DNA of 64,000 nt from Streptomyces sp. NBC_00091 (lineage in GTDB: Bacteria > Actinomycetota > Actinomycetes > Streptomycetales > Streptomycetaceae). The notes below the pieces were generated by a model, which saw only the letters and a list, made by a program, of their open reading frames with translations, had not been told where the DNA came from and searched no databases. Both the position numbers and the translations under genes were made by a program. Where the stretch lies: the NCBI RefSeq assembly GCF_026343185.1, contig NZ_JAPEMA010000002.1, positions 558,001 through 622,000 of the forward strand, given 5' to 3'. Positions 17,160 through 25,000 of this stretch are shown piece after piece (positions within the stretch are counted from its first letter, which is position 1; each line of letters begins with the position of its first letter).

Positions 17160-18833
17160 ATGAGTACACAGCACACGGCAGAGCTGGTGGCAGCGGCCCG
17201 TGCGGGCGATCCCCGCGCGCAGGACGAGCTCGTCAGCGCCCACCTGCCGCTCGTCTACAACATCGTCGGCCGGGCCCTGAACGGGTCCTTCGACGTGGAC
17301 GACGTGGTGCAGGACACCATGCTGCGGGCGCTCGACGGGCTGGGCGGCCTGCGGGCGGACGAGAGCTTCCGGTCCTGGCTGGTGGCCATCACGATGAACC
17401 GTGTACGGGCGCACTGGCAGGCCCGCAGCGGCGGTCCGGACCAGAGCGGACTGGAGGCGGCCCAGGACATCGCCGATCCCGGCGCCGACTTCGCCGACCT
17501 GACCGTCGTACGGCTCCACCTGTCCGGTCAGCGCCGCGAGACGGCCCGCGCCACGCGCTGGCTGGAGCCCGACGACCGGGCGCTGCTGTCGCTGTGGTGG
17601 CTGGAGTGCGCCGGGGAGCTGACCCGGGCCGACGTGGCTTCCGCGCTGGAGCTGACCCCGCAGCACACTGCGGTACGGGTGCAGCGGATGAAGGCGCAGC
17701 TGGAGTCGGCCCGGGTGGTGGAGCGGGCGCTGGAGACGCAGCCGCCCTGCGAGGGGCTGCGGGCGATGACGGGCACCTGGGACGGGCGGCCCTCCGCGCT
17801 GTGGCGCAAGCGAATAGCCCGGCACGCGCGCGAGTGCCTGCGCTGCTCCGGGCTGTGGAACGGGCTGGTTCCGGCGGAGGGGCTGCTGGCCGGGCTGGCG
17901 CTGGTCCCGGTGACGGCGGCGCTGCTGGAGGGCGTACGGTCCGCCGTGGCGGCCGGCTACACCCCGGCGGGCGCGGCCTTCGCCGACGCGGCGACGCAGC
18001 TCTCCCCGGTGGTGGACGCCCCGGGCCGGGCCGCCCGGCGCAAGGCCGGCGACCCCACAGACGGCCCCGACGGCCCGGGCAGCCGCGGGGCGCAGCGCAA
18101 GCGGCGCCAGAACCGGCGCCGGGCGATCGGCGGCGCGGTGGTCGCCGCGTGCGTCGCGGGCGGCGGCCTGGTCTACCTCGGCCAGCTCCCCGGTTCGCGG
18201 GGTTCCGAGGCGGGGGGCGCGCCCGCCTCCGCGCCGGCCGCCCTGTCCGCACCCGGCTCCGGCGCGCCCCAGCCGTCCGGGTCCGCCTCGGCCTCGCCCT
18301 CCGCTTCCGCGTCGGCCTCGCCCTCCCCGTCGGCGTCCGCTTCGGCCTCCCCGTCGCCCTCCGCGAGCGCCGCGAAGACCTCGGCCGCCGCTCCGACGCC
18401 GTCCAAGAGCAATCCGCCGCGCCCGGCCCCGCCCGCTCCGGCGCCCGCCCCGGCGGGGGTCGCGGGGCAGGTCATCGCCCTGGCCAACTCCGAGCGCGCC
18501 GCGGCCGGCTGCGGTCCGCTGAAGGAGGACGCGCAGCTGCGGGGCGCCGCCCAGGGGCACTCGGACGACATGGCCCGGCGGGACTTCTTCTCGCACACCA
18601 ATCCCGACGGGGCCGACCCGGGGGCGCGGACGACGGCCGCCGGGTACCGCTGGTCGACGTACGGGGAGAACATCGCCAAGGGGCAGCAGACCGCGCAGGA
18701 CGTGATGGATTCCTGGATGAAGAGCCCCGGTCACCGCGCCAACATCCTCAACTGCTCTTTCAAGGACATCGGCGTCGGCATCCACACGGGTTCGGGCGGC
18801 CCCTGGTGGACGCAGAACTTCGGCGCCCGGTAG
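17160..18833 (+). CDS. sigma-70 family factor fused to zinc finger, membrane helix and extracellular CAP domain
   Basis: The 557-residue protein starts at ATG 17160. Sigma region 2 spans about residues 10-90 (DVDDVVQDTMLRAL, FRSWLVAITMNRVRAHWQ) and region 4 about 135-192 (LTRADVASALELTPQHTAVRVQRMK). A zinc-finger motif HARECLRC (His222, Cys226, Cys229), like that of ZAS anti-sigma factors, follows. Then come one membrane helix (about 322-342), a low-complexity Ser/Ala/Pro linker, and a CAP/SCP domain from about 436 (LANSERAAAGCGPL, GENIAKG, HRANILN, WWTQNFG). I infer that the sigma part is held at the membrane until an envelope signal or proteolysis frees it. Confidence 0.88.
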   Translation: MSTQHTAELVAAARAGDPRAQDELVSAHLPLVYNIVGRALNGSFDVDDVVQDTMLRALDGLGGLRADESFRSWLVAITMNRVRAHWQARSGGPDQSGLEAAQDIADPGADFADLTVVRLHLSGQRRETARATRWLEPDDRALLSLWWLECAGELTRADVASALELTPQHTAVRVQRMKAQLESARVVERALETQPPCEGLRAMTGTWDGRPSALWRKRIARHARECLRCSGLWNGLVPAEGLLAGLALVPVTAALLEGVRSAVAAGYTPAGAAFADAATQLSPVVDAPGRAARRKAGDPTDGPDGPGSRGAQRKRRQNRRRAIGGAVVAACVAGGGLVYLGQLPGSRGSEAGGAPASAPAALSAPGSGAPQPSGSASASPSASASASPSPSASASASPSPSASAAKTSAAAPTPSKSNPPRPAPPAPAPAPAGVAGQVIALANSERAAAGCGPLKEDAQLRGAAQGHSDDMARRDFFSHTNPDGADPGARTTAAGYRWSTYGENIAKGQQTAQDVMDSWMKSPGHRANILNCSFKDIGVGIHTGSGGPWWTQNFGAR

Positions 18834-18927
18834 ACCCGCCGCCCCGCTTCCTCCTCTTTGACTCAGAATCCGGGCAAGATAGGAGCTGGAGCCGAACGGG
18901 CAGATCAGAGCGGGCGGGGTGAGGTGC

Positions 18928-21408
18928 ATGGCGAGGAAGGAGCTGCGTCCTCATCAGCGCGAGGCCGTCGACGCCGTCGTGCGGGCCCTCCAGCTGCCCG
19001 CCACCGGCCGGGTGCCCGAGCAGGGCCTGCGGACCCAGGTGATCATGGCCACAGGGTCCGGCAAGTCCCTCGTCGCCGTGCGCTCGGCCGAGGAGCTGCG
19101 GGCGGGCCGGGTGCTCGTCCTGGTGCCCTCGCTCGACCTGCTCGTGCAGACCGTCGCGGCCTGGCGGGAGGGGGGCCGCAGCGGCAGGGCGCTCGCGGTG
19201 TGCTCGCTGCGCGGCGAGGACGTGGGGGTGCCCACCACGACCGCGCCGGCGCAGCTGGCCCGCTGGGGCTCCCGGCCGGTGGAGCGGGTGACGGTCTTCG
19301 CCACGTACGCCTCGCTCGGTCTGGGCACCATCGAGCGGGCGCACCTGGGGGGACTGCCGCCCTGGGACCTGGTCGTGGTCGACGAGGCGCACCGTACGTC
19401 CGGCCGGATCGGCAAGCCCTGGGCGGTGGTCCACGACAACACGCGGATCCCCTCCGTCCGGCGGCTGTACATGACGGCCACGCCCCGGGTGTGGCGCGAC
19501 GGGGAGGAGAGCGAGGAGGCCGAGGAGCCGGAAGAGGCGGAGGAGGCCGGGGCGTACGGGCCGGAGACGGCCGGCGGCGCGGAGCCGCGGGGCCGGGGCG
19601 AGCTCGTCGCGTCGATGGAGAACGATCCGCAGGGGCCGTTCGGGGCACGCTGCTACACCCTGTCCCTGTCGGAGGCCATCGACCGGGGCATCTGCGCCCC
19701 GTACCGGGTGGTGTGCGTGGACGTCAGCGACCCCGGGTTCCAGTCGGCGGTGCTGCTGGGCGCCGACGGCCGCTCGGACCGGGTGCGCGGGATGCGGATC
19801 GCGGCGCTCCAGGCGGCGCTGGTGAAGGCGGCGGCGGATCAGGGCTTCCGGCGGACCCTGGTGTTCCACCATCTGACGAAGGAGGCCGAGGCGTTCGCGG
19901 CGGGCCTGCCGGCGGTGGCGGCCAGGCTGCGGGTGACGAGCCGCTCCGCGCTGCCGGTGTATCCGCGCACGGTGTGGGCGGACTGGCTGTGCGGACAGCA
20001 CACGGCGGCCCACCGGCGCCGGGTGCTCGACGCGTTCGCCGCCGACCGGGTCGCCGACAAGGCCTTCCTGGGCAGCGTGCGCGTGCTGGGCGAGGGCGTG
20101 GACACCAAGGAGTGCGACTCGGTGTTCTGGGCCGACGTGCGCGGTTCCATGCCCGATCTGGTGCAGGCGGTGGGCCGGGCCCTGCGGATGCGGCCCGGCG
20201 AGGGCAAGGTGGCCTCCCTGGTGGTGCCGGTGCTGCTGGGGCCGGGCGAGTCACCGGAGTCGATGCTGACCTCACGGGCTTACGGGGACCTCGCGCGGCT
20301 TCTGGAGGCGCTGAGGGCGCACGACTCGAGGCTGGTCGAGGCCCTGGCACAGCCCCAGGTCCAGAGCCGGGCCGCGAAGCAGTCGGGCGAGGGTGTCTCC
20401 GCCACCGGCCCCGGGTCGGGGGCGCGGGCCCTGCTGAGCTTCTCCACCCCGCGCGATCCGGCGCTGCTGGCGGCCTTCATCCGGCTGCGCGTGCTCAATC
20501 CGGAGCACACGCAGTGGCGGCGCGGTGCGGAGGCGGCCCGGATCTACGCGGCCTCGGCCGGGGACCTGAAGGTGCCGTTCGCCTTCAAGGTGCCCGCGGA
20601 CGGCGGCCGGTGGCCCGCGGGCCTGGCCGGGTTCCCGCTCGGGCAGTGGATCGCGGACGCGCGGCGCACGTACCGCAGGGGGGCGCTGGGCCGGGAGCGG
20701 ACCCGGGAGCTCGAGGAGCTCGGCATGGTGTGGAGCCACTTCGACGTGGCCTTCGAGGAGGGGCTCACGGCGGCCCGGGCCTGGGCCGCCGAGCACGGGC
20801 ACCTGCTGCCGCCGGTGGACGCCACCTGGCACGGGGCGCCGGTCGGGGTGTGGGCCAAGAACCAGCGGGCCGCCGCCCGCCGGGAGGGGCCCGGCGCGCT
20901 GCCGCAGGAGCGGCGGGAGGCCCTGGAGGAGATCGACCCCTCCTGGTGCCCGGCCTGGGACATCGGCTGGCAGCGGGCGTTCCGGCTGACCCGCGCCCAT
21001 CTGGACGCGGGCGGCGGGATCCCGGCCGGCCCGGGCAGGGTGCTGGTCCAGGGCGAGGACCTGGGCCTGTGGGTGCGGACCCAGCGCCTCGGGTGGGAGC
21101 GCCTCGCCTGGGCGCAGCGGTGGCTGCTGGAGCACGGGCTGGGGCTGACCCCCGCCGCGGAGGCGGAGCGCCCGCCGCCGCGCCGGAGTCATGCCGCGGC
21201 GTGGTCGGAGCACCTGGAGGCGGCCCGGCGGTTCCACGCCCGCGAGGGGCACCTGCGGGTGCCGCGTACGCATGTGGAGCCGGTGGGCGCGCTGGAGCTG
21301 CGGCTCGGTTCCTGGATCGCCAACCAGCGCTCCAGGGCGGCGAAGCTGGCCCCGGAGCGGGTGGCCGCGCTGACGGCCCTGGGGATGCGCTGGCCGGCGT
21401 CCCCGTAA
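18928..21408 (+). CDS. DEAH-box superfamily 2 helicase with helicase-associated repeats
   Basis: The protein of about 826 residues opens with ELRPHQREAVDAVV and motif I ATGSGKS, then the DEAH box (VVVDEAHRT), motif III (YMTATPRVW) and a second RecA domain with RVLGEGVDTKECD and QAVGRALRMRPGEGK. A Glu-rich insert (EEAEEPEEAEEAG) interrupts the first domain. The C-terminal 300 residues carry at least three helicase-associated (HA) repeats with the pattern GxWIAxxR. An in-frame GTG at 18919 is an alternative start. No nuclease or methylase gene is adjacent. The role (DNA repair, transfer or defence) is open. Confidence 0.85.
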   Translation: MARKELRPHQREAVDAVVRALQLPATGRVPEQGLRTQVIMATGSGKSLVAVRSAEELRAGRVLVLVPSLDLLVQTVAAWREGGRSGRALAVCSLRGEDVGVPTTTAPAQLARWGSRPVERVTVFATYASLGLGTIERAHLGGLPPWDLVVVDEAHRTSGRIGKPWAVVHDNTRIPSVRRLYMTATPRVWRDGEESEEAEEPEEAEEAGAYGPETAGGAEPRGRGELVASMENDPQGPFGARCYTLSLSEAIDRGICAPYRVVCVDVSDPGFQSAVLLGADGRSDRVRGMRIAALQAALVKAAADQGFRRTLVFHHLTKEAEAFAAGLPAVAARLRVTSRSALPVYPRTVWADWLCGQHTAAHRRRVLDAFAADRVADKAFLGSVRVLGEGVDTKECDSVFWADVRGSMPDLVQAVGRALRMRPGEGKVASLVVPVLLGPGESPESMLTSRAYGDLARLLEALRAHDSRLVEALAQPQVQSRAAKQSGEGVSATGPGSGARALLSFSTPRDPALLAAFIRLRVLNPEHTQWRRGAEAARIYAASAGDLKVPFAFKVPADGGRWPAGLAGFPLGQWIADARRTYRRGALGRERTRELEELGMVWSHFDVAFEEGLTAARAWAAEHGHLLPPVDATWHGAPVGVWAKNQRAAARREGPGALPQERREALEEIDPSWCPAWDIGWQRAFRLTRAHLDAGGGIPAGPGRVLVQGEDLGLWVRTQRLGWERLAWAQRWLLEHGLGLTPAAEAERPPPRRSHAAAWSEHLEAARRFHAREGHLRVPRTHVEPVGALELRLGSWIANQRSRAAKLAPERVAALTALGMRWPASP

Positions 21409-21417
21409 GCCCGCCGG

Positions 21418-22809
21418 TCAGTGGTGGAAGCCCGGCCGGGGTTCGGTGGCGGGGACCGGCTGTGGGGTGGCGGTGAGGTGGTCCACGGCCCGGCGCAGGT
21501 CGTCGACCAGCAGGGCGATCTGGTCGCGGGTCACCCCGTGCCGGATCAGGACGCGCTGGATGACGGTGTCCTGCCGGTCGGCCGGCAGCGGGTACGAGGG
21601 CACCTGCCAGCCCCGCATCCGCAGCCGGTCGGAGAGGTCGTAGAGGCTGAAGCCGGCCCCGGCCGGGTCGGTGAGCGTGTAGGAGACGGCGGGCAGGGCG
21701 CCCCGGCCGTCGTAGAGCAGGCTGAAGGGCCCGAGGCCGGCGATCTGCCGGGCCAGGTACTGGGCGGTGTCGGCGCAGGCCTGCTGGACGCGCCGGTAGC
21801 CGCCCCGGCCCAGGCGCAGGAAGAGGTAGTACTGGGCGATGACCTCGCCGCCGGGGCGGGAGAAGTTGAGGGCGAAGGTGGGCATGTCGCCGCCCAGGTA
21901 GTCCACGTCGAAGACGAGTTCGGCGGGGAGCAGGTCGGCGGTGCGCCACACGATCCAGCCGACGCCCAGCGGCGCCAGCCCGTACTTGTGCCCGGAGGTG
22001 TTGACGGAGGCGACGCGCGGCAGCCGGAAGTCCCAGACCACGTCGGGGTGGAGGAAGGGGGCGACGAAGCCTCCGCTCGCGGCGTCCACGTGGACGGGGA
22101 CGTCCCAGCCGTGCTCGGCCTGGATCCGGTCGAGGGCGGCGGCGATCTCGGCGACGGGTTCGTAGTCGCAGGTGTAGGTGACGCCGAGGATGGCGACGAC
22201 CCCGATGGTGTTCTCGTCGACGTGGGCGGCGAGCTGGTGGGGGCGCAGTCCGGTGGCTCCGGGCTCCAGGGGGACCTGGCGCAGCTCGACGTCGAAGTAG
22301 CGCGCGAACTTCTCCCAGCAGATCTGGACCGGGCCGCACACCAGGTTGGGGCGGTCGGCCGGTTTGCCCTCGGCGCGGCGGCGGGCGCGCCAGCGCCATT
22401 TGAGGGCGAGGCCGCCGAGCATGGCGGCCTCGCTGGAGCCCGTGGTGGAGCAGCCGGTCGCGACATGGCCGGGCGGGGCGTTCCAGAGGTCGGCCAGGAT
22501 GTTGACGCAGCGGGCCTCGATCTCGGCGGTCTGCGGGTACTCGTCCTTGTCGATCATGTTCTTGTCGAGGCACTCGTTCATCAGGCGGTGCACGCCGTCG
22601 TCCGACCAGGTGGTGCAGAAGGTGGCCAGGTTCTGGGCGGCGTTGCCGTCGAGGAGCAGCTCGTTGTGCAGGAGCGAGTAGACCACCTCGGAGGGCGAGT
22701 GGTCCTCGGGCATCCGGTACTTGGGGAGGATCGTGCCGCTCAGGGCGGACGCGAACACGTCCGTCTCGGCGTCCCGGGCGTGCGTGTCCTTCGTCTGATG
22801 AAGAGCCAT
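21418..22809 (-). CDS. gadB: glutamate decarboxylase
   Basis: The 463-residue PLP enzyme converts glutamate to GABA and consumes a proton. The PLP lysine is Lys275 in TSGHKYGLAPLG. Other marks are the substrate-binding ATGCSTTGSSEAAMLGGLA stretch and PVHVDAASGGFVAPF. The length matches class alpha GadB proteins. ATG 22809 lacks a Shine-Dalgarno sequence, and a -10-like TATAGT ends six bases before it, so the mRNA may be leaderless. No GABA antiporter gene is adjacent. Confidence 0.92.
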   Translation of the reverse strand: MALHQTKDTHARDAETDVFASALSGTILPKYRMPEDHSPSEVVYSLLHNELLLDGNAAQNLATFCTTWSDDGVHRLMNECLDKNMIDKDEYPQTAEIEARCVNILADLWNAPPGHVATGCSTTGSSEAAMLGGLALKWRWRARRRAEGKPADRPNLVCGPVQICWEKFARYFDVELRQVPLEPGATGLRPHQLAAHVDENTIGVVAILGVTYTCDYEPVAEIAAALDRIQAEHGWDVPVHVDAASGGFVAPFLHPDVVWDFRLPRVASVNTSGHKYGLAPLGVGWIVWRTADLLPAELVFDVDYLGGDMPTFALNFSRPGGEVIAQYYLFLRLGRGGYRRVQQACADTAQYLARQIAGLGPFSLLYDGRGALPAVSYTLTDPAGAGFSLYDLSDRLRMRGWQVPSYPLPADRQDTVIQRVLIRHGVTRDQIALLVDDLRRAVDHLTATPQPVPATEPRPGFHH

Positions 22810-22978
22810 ATCGGGACTATAGGGGCAAATCACCGCTCGGGGCGGCTCCAGAAGCCCTCGAGAACCGGTCGGGCGAACCCGTTTCCGGCACACCTTCCGG
22901 CCGAGTCTGGGGTGTGATCCCCTTCATCGACCCCCCACTCCGCCGAAAAAATTACTGCCCAGTAGGATTTCCTCCGCA

Positions 22979-23023
22979 GATCTTCCGGTCCGGGCCACTG
23001 GAGCTGGTCCGGACCGGAAGATC
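22979..23023 (+). repeat. 15-bp perfect inverted repeat upstream of melC1
   Basis: GATCTTCCGGTCCGG at 22979-22993 pairs perfectly with 23009-23023 around a 15-nt loop, followed by an AT-rich run. It sits between the divergent gadB and melC1 genes, about 84 bp before melC1. A -10-like TAGGAT at 22961-22966 just upstream would place the hairpin at the 5' end of the melC transcript. It may be a stabilising 5' hairpin, an attenuator or a terminator. Confidence 0.7.
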
Positions 23024-23106
23024 ATTTAATTGGTTCTACATAGAACTTATCCGCCGATGTCCGGATAGCGGTCAACTGTCGTGCGGGCCCTGATAGTTCT
23101 TCCGCC

Positions 23107-23502
23107 ATGAACACGATCACCCGTCGGCAGGCCTTGGGCACCACTGCCGGCGCACTCACCGTCCTCGGCATCGCGGGCGCCACCGCGCACGCTGCCGCCA
23201 CCGACTCCCGGGCTGCCACCACTCCGGCCGGCACCGTCGACGAGGTGTACCAGGGCCGCCGTATCCAGATATCCACCGCGACCGGCGGCGGCCACCACGG
23301 TGGCCACCACGGCGGAGCCGGGATGCCGACCGTCCGCATAGACGGCCGCGAGCTGCACGTCATGCGCAACGCCGACGGCACCTGGATCAGCGTGGTCAAC
23401 CATTACGAGACCTTCGCCGACCCCACCACGCTGGCCCGCGCCGCCGTGCGCGAGCTCCAGGGCTCCCAGCTCGCCCCGATGCAGATGGGAGGCACGGCAT
23501 GA
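23107..23502 (+). CDS. melC1: tyrosinase cofactor (copper chaperone) MelC1
   Basis: The 131-residue Tat-exported chaperone loads copper into tyrosinase and helps its secretion. The signal [11 protein letters not shown] begins near residue 4. The mature part shows [10 protein letters not shown], a His-rich stretch ([11 protein letters not shown]) that may bind copper, and the conserved [28 protein letters not shown] block. It overlaps melC2 by 4 bp (ATGA). No strong Shine-Dalgarno sequence is visible. Confidence 0.92.
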   Translation: MNTITRRQALGTTAGALTVLGIAGATAHAAATDSRAATTPAGTVDEVYQGRRIQISTATGGGHHGGHHGGAGMPTVRIDGRELHVMRNADGTWISVVNHYETFADPTTLARAAVRELQGSQLAPMQMGGTA

Positions 23503-24344
23503 CCGTCCGCAAGAACCAGGCCGCGCTGAGCGCCGAGGAGAAGCGCGCCTTCACCAACGCTCTGCTCGAGCTCAAGCGCACCGGGCGCTACGACCGGTTC
23601 GTCACCACCCACAACGGCTTCATCATGAGCGACACCGACTCGGGCGACCGGGTGGGCCACCGCTCCCCCTCCTTCCTCCCCTGGCACCGCCGCTTTCTGC
23701 TCGAGTTCGAGGCGGCTCTGCAGGCGGTGGACAAGAGCGTTTCGATCCCGTACTGGGACTGGACCGCCGACCGCACCACCCGCTCCTCCCTCTGGGCCGC
23801 CGACTTCCTCGGCGGCACCGGACGCGCCCGCGACGGGCAGGTGACGGACGGCCCGTTCGCCTACGCGACGGGCAAGTGGGAGGTGGCCGTACGGGTCGAC
23901 GGCCGCTCCTACCTGCGGCGCGCGCTCGGCGAGGGCGTCGCCCAGCTGCCGACGCGGGCCGAGGTGGACGCCGTACTGGCCATGCCGGTCTACGACATGG
24001 CCCCCTGGAACAGCTCCTCGAACGGCTTCCGCAACAACCTGGAGGGCTGGCGCGGCGCCAACCTCCACAACCGGGTGCACGTGTGGGTCGGCGGCCAGAT
24101 GGCCACCGGGGTCTCCCCCAACGACCCGGTGTTCTGGATGCACCACGCCTTCGTGGACAAGCTGTGGTCCGACTGGCAGGCGAAGAACCCGAACTCCACC
24201 TACCTGCCGGCCGCGGGCACGGCGAACGTGGTGGACCTGCGCGACACGATGCGGCCGTGGAACGACGTCACCCCGGCCGACATGCTCGACCACCGCAAGT
24301 TCTACACCTTCGACACCGAGCCCGCCGCCGCCAGCCAGCGGTAG
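23499..24344 (+). CDS. melC2: tyrosinase
   Basis: The 281-residue type 3 copper enzyme oxidises tyrosine and DOPA towards melanin. Copper A ligands are in THNGF, GHRSPSF and [11 protein letters not shown]. Copper B ligands are in [11 protein letters not shown] and [15 protein letters not shown]. Typical of streptomycete enzymes, it has no signal peptide and would leave the cell with MelC1. Start ATG 23499 is coupled to melC1. Its last 43 bp overlap the 3' end of the response-regulator gene on the other strand. Confidence 0.95.
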   Translation: MTVRKNQAALSAEEKRAFTNALLELKRTGRYDRFVTTHNGFIMSDTDSGDRVGHRSPSFLPWHRRFLLEFEAALQAVDKSVSIPYWDWTADRTTRSSLWAADFLGGTGRARDGQVTDGPFAYATGKWEVAVRVDGRSYLRRALGEGVAQLPTRAEVDAVLAMPVYDMAPWNSSSNGFRNNLEGWRGANLHNRVHVWVGGQMATGVSPNDPVFWMHHAFVDKLWSDWQAKNPNSTYLPAAGTANVVDLRDTMRPWNDVTPADMLDHRKFYTFDTEPAAASQR

Positions 24345-25000
24345 TGCAGTTCGGGGCGGCCGACCTGGCCGTACCGGGGGGTGCGGTCCGCGCGGCCGGT
24401 GTCCACCAGGTGTTCCAGGTACCGGCGGGCGGTGATCCGCGAGATCCCGGCCGCCCCGGCCGCCCCGGCGGCGGTCAGCCCCTCGGGCGCCGCCCGCAGC
24501 AGCGCCGCGACCCGGTCCAGGGTCGGGGCGCTGAGGCCTTTGGGCAGTTCCGCCGGGCCGGGCGCGCGCAGTGCGGCGAGCGCCCGGTCCACGTCGTCCT
24601 GGCCCGCCGCCTCGCCGGCCGCCGCGCGGAACTCGGCGTAGCGCAGCAGCCGTTCGCGCAGGGTGGGGAACGCGAAGGGCTTCAGTACGTACTGCACGAC
24701 GCCCAGCGACACGCTCTCGCGGACCATGGCCAGGTCCCGCGCCGAGGTCACCGCGATCACGTCGACGGGATGCCCGGCCGCCCGCAGTCCGCGCGCGAAG
24801 CGCAGCCCGTGGCCGTCGGGCAGGGTGAGGTCGAGCAGCAGCAGGTCCACCCGGGTGCGCTCCAGCACCCGGGTGGCCTCGGCCAGGGAGTGGACGGCCG
24901 CCACGGCCGTGAAGCCGGGCACCCGGCCGACGTAGAGCGCGTGCGCGTCGGCGGCGACGGGGTCGTCCTCGACCACCAGCACCCGCACCTCGGCGCTCAT
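24302..25000 (-). CDS. response regulator, CitB/DcuR type
   Basis: The 232-residue regulator has a receiver domain with phospho-acceptor Asp57 (VDLLLLDLTLPDG), a conserved lysine in YVLKPFAF, and a C-terminal helix-turn-helix (GISRITARRYLEHLVDTGR) of the CitB group. ATG 25000 overlaps the histidine-kinase stop by 4 bp. The pair probably controls the divergent dicarboxylate carrier gene. The last 14 codons overlap the tyrosinase gene end on the opposite strand, so the C-terminus may be longer than its ancestor's. Confidence 0.88.
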   Translation of the reverse strand: MSAEVRVLVVEDDPVAADAHALYVGRVPGFTAVAAVHSLAEATRVLERTRVDLLLLDLTLPDGHGLRFARGLRAAGHPVDVIAVTSARDLAMVRESVSLGVVQYVLKPFAFPTLRERLLRYAEFRAAAGEAAGQDDVDRALAALRAPGPAELPKGLSAPTLDRVAALLRAAPEGLTAAGAAGAAGISRITARRYLEHLVDTGRADRTPRYGQVGRPELHYRWLAAAGSVSKV

